Positions 34,491-42,206 of a stretch of DNA of 64,000 bases are shown in pieces (position 1 is the stretch's first letter; each line of letters opens with the position of its first letter). The position numbers and the translations under genes are program-made. This DNA is from Mojavia pulchra JT2-VF2 (GTDB lineage: Bacteria > Cyanobacteriota > Cyanobacteriia > Cyanobacteriales > Nostocaceae): assembly GCA_019359325.1 (NCBI GenBank), contig JAHHHN010000002.1:424761-488760 (forward strand), in the 5' to 3' direction. The notes under the pieces were generated by a model. The model was not told the DNA's origin. It was given only the letters and a program-made list of their open reading frames with translations, and made no database searches.

Positions 34491-36853
34491 GTTTCAATCC
34501 CTAATAGGGAGTAAGTGAAATTTCAGTGCTTGGCCACAGTGGGGGGCAATTCAAAAAAGCTGTTTCAATCCCTAATAGGGAGTAAGTGAAATTTCAACGA
34601 TTGGGAATTATGACTGAGTTGTGACGTTATAAAGTTTCAATCCCTAATAGGGAGTAAGTGAAATTTCAACGAAAGTTTTTACTGATGCTTTGGCTGAAAT
34701 ATTCAATGTTTCAATCCCTAATAGGGAGTAAGTGAAATTTCAACCCTAATATTGTTGATCCAATTAAGGATAGTGTCCGTTTCAATCCCTAATAGGGAGT
34801 AAGTGAAATTTCAACTTTTTTGGTAGAAGCGCTACAGTGAGTAGGCATTCTATAGTTTCAATCCCTAATAGGGAGTAAGTGAAATTTCAACTTGGGCAAC
34901 TTCTGCCATTTATAATTGCCGTAGTGTTTCAATCCCTAATAGGGAGTAAGTGAAATTTCAACTTCAGGTAAAAGCACTACAGCCATACTTGCAGCAAGTT
35001 TCAATCCCTAATAGGGAGTAAGTGAAATTTCAACTATTCAGCAGCATCTATATAAATAATCCTTCCAGTTTCAATCCCTAATAGGGAGTAAGTGAAATTT
35101 CAACTTTTAGGAGTTTAATATGAGATTAAAAAAACTACTGTTTCAATCCCTAATAGGGAGTAAGTGAAATTTCAACGATGGCTAATACCTATCAGAAGCC
35201 TTTGGTGTGTGTTTCAATCCCTAATAGGGAGTAAGTGAAATTTCAACAATTTGCCAAAGCCTGATTGCTGATGGAAAAATTAGTTTCAATCCCTAATAGG
35301 GAGTAAGTGAAATTTCAACATGCAGCCCCTAACGAGTGGCCCGGTTTGGAAGTGATTGGTTTCAATCCCTAATAGGGAGTAAGTGAAATTTCAACCGTAA
35401 AAGTATTTGGATTGTACTGAGAGTAAGGCAGTTTCAATCCCTAATAGGGAGTAAGTGAAATTTCAACGATCGGCGATCACTTCCGATCACTTCCCGATCA
35501 GTGTTTCAATCCCTAATAGGGAGTAAGTGAAATTTCAACAGCAGTTACTAGTTCCTCCGAGTGTTTAAGGCTGGTATCAAGTTTCAATCCCTAATAGGGA
35601 GTAAGTGAAATTTCAACCCGGGCGTAACTTGGTAATATCCTGAGGTACTACCTTATCAGTTTCAATCCCTAATAGGGAGTAAGTGAAATTTCAACCTTCA
35701 GCAGAGGATACGGTATTGAAGTTATCCTTCAGTTTCAATCCCTAATAGGGAGTAAGTGAAATTTCAACTTGGTTCATAATCAGATGTTCTAAAAGGGATT
35801 GAAACGTTTCAATCCCTAATAGGGAGTAAGTGAAATTTCAACTCCTTATATACGTTTGTTTCCTTACAATGGTTACTAGTTTCAATCCCTAATAGGGAGT
35901 AAGTGAAATTTCAACCACTTCTTACGGCTGTTTTCAGGTTTTTTCAAAATTCGTTTCAATCCCTAATAGGGAGTAAGTGAAATTTCAACCTAAAACACCA
36001 TTGTAGATGGATTGCGTTAGGCAGTTTCAATCCCTAATAGGGAGTAAGTGAAATTTCAACACGGCTCCTCGCACGGTTCTCCCAAGTCACAACACTATTG
36101 TGTTTCAATCCCTAATAGGGAGTAAGTGAAATTTCAACCCCAGCAAGATTTGCGACCATATCTTCCTCTAGTTTCAATCCCTAATAGGGAGTAAGTGAAA
36201 TTTCAACAGGTAGCTTTTGCCATTTAGGAGAATTGCCACAAGTTTCAATCCCTAATAGGGAGTAAGTGAAATTTCAACGTTGAGTATCATACGGTCAAAT
36301 TCTGCCAATGTCTGCGGTGTGTTTCAATCCCTAATAGGGAGTAAGTGAAATTTCAACCTCTGACTAGTGCCAACTGCGATCGCACAGAGTTGTTTCAATC
36401 CCTAATAGGGAGTAAGTGAAATTTCAACCGTGATTGCTTATTCCCTGGAACAGCTACAAGTGTTTCAATCCCTAATAGGGAGTAAGTGAAATTTCAACCC
36501 TTTATCTGTAGGAGGTTGTAACTCCCAGCTAAGGTTTCAATCCCTAATAGGGAGTAAGTGAAATTTCAACGTGATATGGAAGAGTTTAACGCCACTGTTC
36601 CCGTTTCAATCCCTAATAGGGAGTAAGTGAAATTTCAACAGCTATATCTTATATAAGATATATTTTTACTCTGTTTCAATCCCTAATAGGGAGTAAGTGA
36701 AATTTCAACAATAAAAACTATTAACGGGCTTGCCAATGCGATTAAAGTTTCAATCCCTAATAGGGAGTAAGTGAAATTTCAACTTCAAGATGAGCGAATT
36801 TGAAAATAGCGCTAGTGTTTCAATCCCTAATAGGGAGTAAGTGAAATTTCAAC
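34491..36853 (-). CRISPR. Type I-D CRISPR array: 33 repeats, 32 spacers
   Basis: The 37-base repeat (plus strand begins GTTTCAATCCCTAATAGGGA and ends GTGAAATTTCAAC) occurs 33 times from 34491 to 36817, with 32 spacers of 32-42 bases. All copies look identical except the one at 34491-34527, whose last two bases are GT instead of AC. Transcription is inferred on the minus strand: there the repeat ends AGGGATTGAAAC, giving the usual ATTGAAAC crRNA handle; the degenerate copy is then leader-distal and the AT-rich gap next to cas2 is the leader. The repeat holds a small stem (TCCCTA/TAGGGA) where Cas6 would cut. Confidence 0.99.
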
Positions 36854-37065
36854 GGCAGTAGGTTGAAAGTTAACCTGTATTTGGTTTTCAAGGTTCTAAA
36901 GCGCAGATGGGGTAATAATAGCACAAGTGGTATGAGTTGAAACAGATGAAAATAGCTGAAACCCTTTCCAGATAAGGAGCGCGGGTAATAGATTGAAGAA
37001 AATTTACTATAAACCTTATGCTGAAAAGGATTGAGCCATTTTTTTCTAACCTGTTTGACTAACAC
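36854..37065 (-). promoter_or_regulatory. Probable CRISPR leader
   Basis: These 212 bases lie between the cas2 stop and the first (newest) repeat. The stretch has no convincing gene; an open frame across it (36820-37065) translates into low-complexity sequence running into the repeat. Position and the direction inferred for the array mark it as the leader that contains the array promoter and the Cas1-Cas2 integration signals. No clear promoter boxes were identified. Confidence 0.7.
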
Positions 37066-37353
37066 CTACCCATCCGCGTATTCAGCAAAGAAAATAGTAT
37101 CATCGCGTAGTGGTTCACCACCGATACGTTCAACTTTACCAAAACAACAAGCACACATAGGATAAAAGTGGATAGTATCAGCGTCAGATTTAATCAACTT
37201 GTTTAAGCGAGAGCGCAATTTAGCATATTGAGTATCCGTAAGCTGACACTCAAACACGCTATATTGCATCCACTGACCATAAGATTTGAGAATATTGTGG
37301 ATTTTGGTACGGCGTTTATCTTCGCTGATGTCGTAGGATATAACTAAATTCAT
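37066..37353 (-). CDS. cas2: CRISPR-associated endonuclease Cas2
   Basis: This 95-residue protein bridges two Cas1 dimers during spacer acquisition. It starts MNLVISYDISEDKRRTKIHN with the conserved Asp (D8) at the end of the first strand, and SVFECQLTDTQYAKLRSRL follows as in Cas2. The tail carries IHFYPMCACCFGKVERIGG. It is the last gene of the operon, 23 bases after cas1, and directly precedes the leader. Confidence 0.97.
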   Translation of the reverse strand: MNLVISYDISEDKRRTKIHNILKSYGQWMQYSVFECQLTDTQYAKLRSRLNKLIKSDADTIHFYPMCACCFGKVERIGGEPLRDDTIFFAEYADG

Positions 37354-37376
37354 TACTACTTTTGACCTCCAACATT

Positions 37377-38381
37377 TTATTTCAAAATCAGCGGGGGATA
37401 TTTGTCTATCTCAGCCATTAAATATTTACCTAGTAACCGAGCTTGTAACTCAAACGCTTCTTGGTAAGTGCATTTGCGTCCTAGTACTGGATGCTTAAAT
37501 TCAGATTGTTTTTTTTGTGCATATATTTTTAAAAATGTTTTTCGCCCTTCTGAGGTAAGTGAAACGGCTCCACTGAGGGGTTCGGTAAGAAAGTCTGCTG
37601 TTGTTAATGATTGTTTATTGATTGCCGACAATACTACTGCATCTACTATTAAAGGGCGAAATTCTTCCATTAAATCCAATGCTAAAGAAGGTCTACCATA
37701 TCGCTCGCAGTGTAAATATCCTAAATATGGATCAAAACCAGCAATGTTAACTGCGCCTTGAATGTCATGTCGCAATAATGAATAGCCAAAGCTGAGTAAA
37801 GAATTAACTCTATCAGTTGGTGGACGACGAACACGCTTACTAAAAGTAAATTCTTTAGCTAGAATAAGTTGATTAAAGCAGCCAAAGTAAGCAGCGCTAC
37901 CAGCACCTTCTAAGCCGCGAAGTGAACTAATATTTTGAGTAGTATCTATTGGTGCAAGTGCTTGTTCTAAGCAAGTTATGTTTGCAGATAAGTCTAAATC
38001 TGAACATTCACGTTGACGACGGAGCAAGAAATTACGATAGTTTTTTAACTTTCCCCGAATAAAACCTTGCACCACATGAATTGCTTGGGCTGACTCACCT
38101 ACTGCTTGCCATTGAGCTTTACGCACGAAAATATTTTTAGTTACTTCTGGTTGTAAAGTCCCTAAGTAACGACCGTTCTCTGTCAGAAAGCTTAAAGGTA
38201 TGTGCCGCTCTAGCAATTCAGAAATAGCAGCAGGTGAAATAGTTGCACGTCCTAATATTACAACACCATCTACTTTAATTAGTGGAACATCTAAAATTGT
38301 CTTTTTATCAAATTTGACATGAAGACGCTCATCAACTTTGCCAACAAAAGCATCTTCTTGAGTAACATATACTGTTCCCAT
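37377..38381 (-). CDS. cas1: CRISPR-associated endonuclease Cas1
   Basis: Cas1 is the integrase that inserts new spacers. The N-terminal beta domain begins MGTVYVTQEDAFVGKVDERL. Metal ligands are E162 in LEGAGSAAYF, H228 in GYLHCERYGRPS and E243 or E244 in LDLMEEFRP (numbering from an upstream GTG at 38393). From the ATG at 38381 the protein has 334 residues; the GTG would add four (MDVT). Both are compatible with the operon spacing (22 or 34 bases after cas4). Confidence 0.97.
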   Translation of the reverse strand: MGTVYVTQEDAFVGKVDERLHVKFDKKTILDVPLIKVDGVVILGRATISPAAISELLERHIPLSFLTENGRYLGTLQPEVTKNIFVRKAQWQAVGESAQAIHVVQGFIRGKLKNYRNFLLRRQRECSDLDLSANITCLEQALAPIDTTQNISSLRGLEGAGSAAYFGCFNQLILAKEFTFSKRVRRPPTDRVNSLLSFGYSLLRHDIQGAVNIAGFDPYLGYLHCERYGRPSLALDLMEEFRPLIVDAVVLSAINKQSLTTADFLTEPLSGAVSLTSEGRKTFLKIYAQKKQSEFKHPVLGRKCTYQEAFELQARLLGKYLMAEIDKYPPLILK

Positions 38382-38415
38382 AGTTACATCCACAACTATT
38401 TAATGTGCTTAAAAA

Positions 38416-39009
38416 CTATTTGGCTTCTTGATAGCGTTCTACTTTTTCTGTAGCTTGAGGTAAACAGTGTGAATATAAACTGCACCCGTCACACCGTTTT
38501 GTTTTGATAGCTTTGGGCATTGCACCCGTAAATATTAGTGTTTGAACTGCTTCAATGGTAGCGATCGCACTTTGACGTAATTCCTCAGAAATATCTACAC
38601 GCTGGCGTTGGTGTGAATGTGCATAGTAGATATAACCAGTATTGATTACTTGACCTGTCATTTCTTCTAAACACAATGCTTGAGCGCAGACTTGCAGTTC
38701 ATCATTGTCCCATTCAGCTTTACGTCCTCGCTTGTACTCTACTGGATACCACTGACCATTCTCTGATTCAATTAAATCAGATTTACCTATGAGCTTGTAT
38801 GTATCGGATTTCAACCAAATCGCCCTGATTTGCCAAGTCTCATCGCGGTTTCCGTCTCCAGTTGTATGAACGCGATCGTGTAAAGTTGTACCTTCAATTG
38901 TGTATTGGTTATCAATAAATTCTCCTGCACAAAACATTCGCCAGCAGCGATGTTGACAGTAAGCATATTGATTTAAAGCAGCAATCGGAATGTAATCAGT
39001 CTCATTCAT
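38416..39009 (-). CDS. cas4: CRISPR-associated exonuclease Cas4
   Basis: This 197-residue RecB-like nuclease trims spacer precursors and selects the PAM end. It has the four-Cys Fe-S arrangement: C18 in YAYCQHRCW near the N-terminus and C173, C176 and C182 in CDGCSLYSHC near the C-terminus. RecB motifs are D78 in GKSDLIE and E91-x-K93 in PVEYKRGR, with Q110 beyond. It lies 29 bases after cas6 and just before cas1. Confidence 0.96.
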   Translation of the reverse strand: MNETDYIPIAALNQYAYCQHRCWRMFCAGEFIDNQYTIEGTTLHDRVHTTGDGNRDETWQIRAIWLKSDTYKLIGKSDLIESENGQWYPVEYKRGRKAEWDNDELQVCAQALCLEEMTGQVINTGYIYYAHSHQRQRVDISEELRQSAIATIEAVQTLIFTGAMPKAIKTKRCDGCSLYSHCLPQATEKVERYQEAK

Positions 39010-39038
39010 AATTGAGTTTCATGGATGCAAACTATAAT

Positions 39039-39857
39039 TTATACTCTACGTGCCATCCCCATACCCATTGTTGTTTTACGCCCCAACCCTGCAAATAATG
39101 CAAAATCAGCTAATGCGTTTATTTGCTTGATTGCTAATGGTTCAACATCCCCTAGCATTCGATAACTAATTCCACCAACACAGCCTATAAACTTACTATC
39201 GTAGTTACTGACAACTTCAGTATTGATATTAAAAGCACTTGGATAAAGTGATTCAATGGGAATATTGGAGATTTCGATTCCACTGTATTTGTTCCAACGG
39301 CTAAGAAGGCTCTTGAATACACATTCTTTGATAGGGAGAACTGTATCATATCCGCCTTGACGGAAGGATACAGGTGTTGCAAAGGTGAAGTTAAAGGTGC
39401 GATCGCGATCTGATGCTTGCTCGTACAATTGTGCGTAGGTGCAAGCATCAGCCCAAGGTTGCGTTGATTGGGGTGTACCTTGAATACTCGTAATGTGTAA
39501 ATTTGCAGAACCCAAATGCCAAGGGTGTTCAGGGTTAAGATTCAACCACAGTGGAGTTAATTTACTAAATAAAGTGTCATCAAGTAAGGAAATACGCCAC
39601 CAACAGGGAGTACCAGCCGCGATAGATTTTTGATGAGTCAATTGCAACGTGTGCTGATGTTGCTTGTGTTGTCGTTGTATTTGCAACGGCGAGAGAGTGA
39701 AGGCTTTGTCTACGTTGGAAGAGTGCAGATAGTCTGCCAAGCTGGAATCAACAGAACTGATGAGAGTGAGAAATAGTGCGTGATAGTGTCTACCGGTGAG
39801 GAATTCCGGGTAAATGGGAGATTGGGGAATGAGGTTAAGGACGAGGCTGTGAGGCAT
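39039..39857 (-). CDS. cas6: CRISPR RNA endonuclease Cas6
   Basis: This 272-residue protein cuts the precursor crRNA in each repeat. It has two ferredoxin-like halves; the C-terminal Gly-rich loop GLGRKTTMGMGMARRV is the hallmark of Cas6. Early residues (LVLNLIPQSPIYPEFLTGRH) and GRHYHALFL are typical of the first RAMP strand, and histidines in this half (H24, H26) are candidates for catalysis. It lies 48 bases after csc1. In type I-D it supplies crRNAs to the Csc1-Csc2-Cas10d complex. Confidence 0.95.
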   Translation of the reverse strand: MPHSLVLNLIPQSPIYPEFLTGRHYHALFLTLISSVDSSLADYLHSSNVDKAFTLSPLQIQRQHKQHQHTLQLTHQKSIAAGTPCWWRISLLDDTLFSKLTPLWLNLNPEHPWHLGSANLHITSIQGTPQSTQPWADACTYAQLYEQASDRDRTFNFTFATPVSFRQGGYDTVLPIKECVFKSLLSRWNKYSGIEISNIPIESLYPSAFNINTEVVSNYDSKFIGCVGGISYRMLGDVEPLAIKQINALADFALFAGLGRKTTMGMGMARRV

Positions 39858-39905
39858 GAATAATTTAAAATGCTAGATGTAGTGGGCATTGCCCACCACT
39901 TGAAA

Positions 39906-40625
39906 TTAAGCTTTAAATTGATACTGCATTTTTGCAGGTAAGCGCAATTTTTCGGTTTTGTTGGGATTATCAAATTCGTAATATTGTCCTTGGCGAATAC
40001 TGACATTGTGAATCAGACTCACCGGGGGCATATTTACCACATCGTAGCTAACAACTTGATGGGTAAACATTACATCCAAAGGATTCAATGGGTAAGAAAA
40101 GGAGAAGTCACCTGTTTTTAATGCAATGTTGTTAACTTCTTGAGTAGTAAGTTCAGCTTTACTCATCCATTTACCCAAGCGAATCCATTTTGGTGGCTTA
40201 AGTTGCTTGCGAGAAATTATAAAAAACTCAAATTGGCTTTCCGGTGCAATTTCTTTTGCCCTACCAAAGCTAGGAATATTCTTTTGCGTTTTCTCCATTT
40301 CAACGTGGTAGTTGTTATTAGCATACTTCCAGGTGTTGAGTATGGCAGAATGATTGAGCGATCGCGCCGGAGTTACATAAATTCCCTGTTGATTGAGTGG
40401 TGTTAGATGCTCCTCATATTTTGGCACTTGTTCGGGGCAAAAATAGCGATAAGAATGTTCTTCAGCAACGGTAGTAGAGTAGATTTGGCTATCAACTAAA
40501 CCAAGTGCATAACAGAGAGCATAATTGTGAATTAGGGCTTCTGTTTCATACAATCGCCCGATTTCACGAGTTGCGTAATAAAGACTGTCATGTAGTTCTA
40601 ATTGACAACGGTAAATAAACACCAT
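39906..40625 (-). CDS. csc1: Type I-D Cas5 protein Csc1
   Basis: This 239-residue Cas5d-type subunit caps the crRNA 5' handle in the I-D effector. It begins MVFIYRCQLELHDSLYYATR, which matches the Csc1 N-terminus, and EIGRLYETEALIHNYALCYA is characteristic. It follows csc2 by five bases, so the two are tightly coupled. Sequence outside these regions is variable in the family. Confidence 0.93.
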   Translation of the reverse strand: MVFIYRCQLELHDSLYYATREIGRLYETEALIHNYALCYALGLVDSQIYSTTVAEEHSYRYFCPEQVPKYEEHLTPLNQQGIYVTPARSLNHSAILNTWKYANNNYHVEMEKTQKNIPSFGRAKEIAPESQFEFFIISRKQLKPPKWIRLGKWMSKAELTTQEVNNIALKTGDFSFSYPLNPLDVMFTHQVVSYDVVNMPPVSLIHNVSIRQGQYYEFDNPNKTEKLRLPAKMQYQFKA

Positions 40626-40630
40626 ATCGC

Positions 40631-41665
40631 TTACTCCGTTGCAGCAACAGCTTTCTTATTATTCTTGGTATCTTTCTTAGGGTCTTTCTTACCTGATTTA
40701 AGAACCCATGTTTGAGCATAAATAGATGATTCAGCATTTGCTTGAGTCAACATTTTTTGCAATCGAGTTTCATCACTGGTGATAGACTTGACTTCACTCA
40801 AAAGTTGTGTGAAGGATGCACCAACGAAATCAGTATGAGAAATATACTCTTGAGACATTAGAGTAGTAATTGCTTGTGTAGCAGCCTCTAAAACCTCATC
40901 TTCATTGAGCGGATCAGGAGGATTAATTTGCTTTGGAGTTGCATTGCTCATTACGTCATATATCTTTTGAGTCCAGAGAAGATTACTAACAATCTCACCA
41001 TCAGCAAAAATGACTCCAACTAACTCATTACGCACTCTACCAGTGCGGGTAGTCTGCGCTCCGTAATGGCGTGTTCTGAGAATATTATTGAAAACGTAGA
41101 GAAATCCAGCTTCAGTGGGATCTTTCAGCGTGACAATACTGGGGAAAAAGACTTGAGGTAAGATATGGTCTTGACTATTAATACGGCTGGTTACTTCCCC
41201 TTGACGGCTCATCGTCCCATTCTCAAAAGGTGCATTGAGGGTAAAGTTAAGGTGAGAATCATCAAAGGGTGTAATAGAGTACGCTGTGTCTACAACTACT
41301 TTCGACTTTTCAGAACCGGAATCACCAATAGCAAAACCGTAGAGAATACAATCAGGAGTAGTTTTGCTGAAATCTACATTGTAGTCGCATTTTTCAGCAT
41401 CACCAATTTTGTAGTTACGTAGTAATTCTCTACCCGTTAAACGTTCTGGTGTAGACTGCTTGCGCTTAAACATTGCCAAGCGACTAATAGGTTCTTTATT
41501 TTCAATTCCAGCACGCACTCTGGCTTTATTAAGTTCACCATCCGTCTGGAATAAAGGGTAAGATTCTGTAACACGAATAGTAATAAAATGAACATATTTT
41601 CCCATTGGTTTAGCAGGGATTACATCGTGGAAAAATTTAGAATCGAGTGTTTTCAAGAATTTCAT
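40631..41665 (-). CDS. csc2: Type I-D Cas7 protein Csc2
   Basis: This 344-residue subunit forms the crRNA-binding backbone of the I-D complex. Markers include KPMGKYVHFITIRVTESYPL near the N-terminus, NRGRR-equivalent arginines in MFKRKQSTPERLTGRELLRN, and RTRHYGAQTTRTGRVRNELV (about 215-234). The final 25 residues are Lys/Asn-rich and likely disordered. It lies between cas10d (43 bases upstream) and csc1. Confidence 0.95.
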   Translation of the reverse strand: MKFLKTLDSKFFHDVIPAKPMGKYVHFITIRVTESYPLFQTDGELNKARVRAGIENKEPISRLAMFKRKQSTPERLTGRELLRNYKIGDAEKCDYNVDFSKTTPDCILYGFAIGDSGSEKSKVVVDTAYSITPFDDSHLNFTLNAPFENGTMSRQGEVTSRINSQDHILPQVFFPSIVTLKDPTEAGFLYVFNNILRTRHYGAQTTRTGRVRNELVGVIFADGEIVSNLLWTQKIYDVMSNATPKQINPPDPLNEDEVLEAATQAITTLMSQEYISHTDFVGASFTQLLSEVKSITSDETRLQKMLTQANAESSIYAQTWVLKSGKKDPKKDTKNNKKAVAATE

Positions 41666-41708
41666 GATTTGATTGCTCCGATTTAGTTAGTTGAAAAAAA
41701 AGAATAAA

Positions 41709-42206
41709 TTAGACTGATACTTCAAGTTCTAATTCAGGAATATCATCAGGTTCATCTTGTGGACGTGCTTTACGTTCTTCATCATCTGCTAGGCGATAAA
41801 GGTATTCACAAGTATCTCTAATTAAATTGAGTTGAGTACCTGCTAAACGTGCGCGATCGCTTTTAAAACTTCCCTCAAAGATTTCCTTTACAAAATACTT
41901 AGAAAACTCATAAACTGCTTGACGTTCTTCTTCTGAAGTTAAGGCAGGTTTCCACTTCCCATCAACTAGAGTTAATGTTGGTTTTCCTTCAGCAGCTTTC
42001 CGCCGCACATTGTTCATCAGCTTGGCTAGACGAGCCGCTACCACATCTATTAAAGAATCAGTGTCACTAGCCATAGATTTATCAATTTTCAAAATTACAT
42101 CAGCAGCCTCATCAATTGGTTTGAGAATTGCATTAGCTTTGGCATATTGACTTTTAGAACGATAAAAACGACGGTAGAGTTCTGTTAACTTACGCAGTTG
42201 ATTCAC
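41709..42206 (-). CDS. cas11d: Probable internally initiated small subunit Cas11d
   Basis: Established knowledge: type I-D small subunits are made from an internal start inside cas10d. In frame with cas10d, GTG 42206 is preceded by the purine run GAAGGAAAA, a plausible ribosome binding site about six bases away, and would give 165 helical residues (from VNQLRKLTELYRR to the shared C-terminus). An alternative ATG at 42266 (MAKVRLYLDF, 185 residues) has no evident binding site. Which start is used is inference. Confidence 0.5.
   Translation of the reverse strand: MNQLRKLTELYRRFYRSKSQYAKANAILKPIDEAADVILKIDKSMASDTDSLIDVVAARLAKLMNNVRRKAAEGKPTLTLVDGKWKPALTSEEERQAVYEFSKYFVKEIFEGSFKSDRARLAGTQLNLIRDTCEYLYRLADDEERKARPQDEPDDIPELELEVSV

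Noticed and set aside
36820..37065. 81-residue minus-strand open frame across the CRISPR leader
   Set aside because: It runs into the first repeat, has no family signal and low-complexity basic sequence; the region is better read as the leader.
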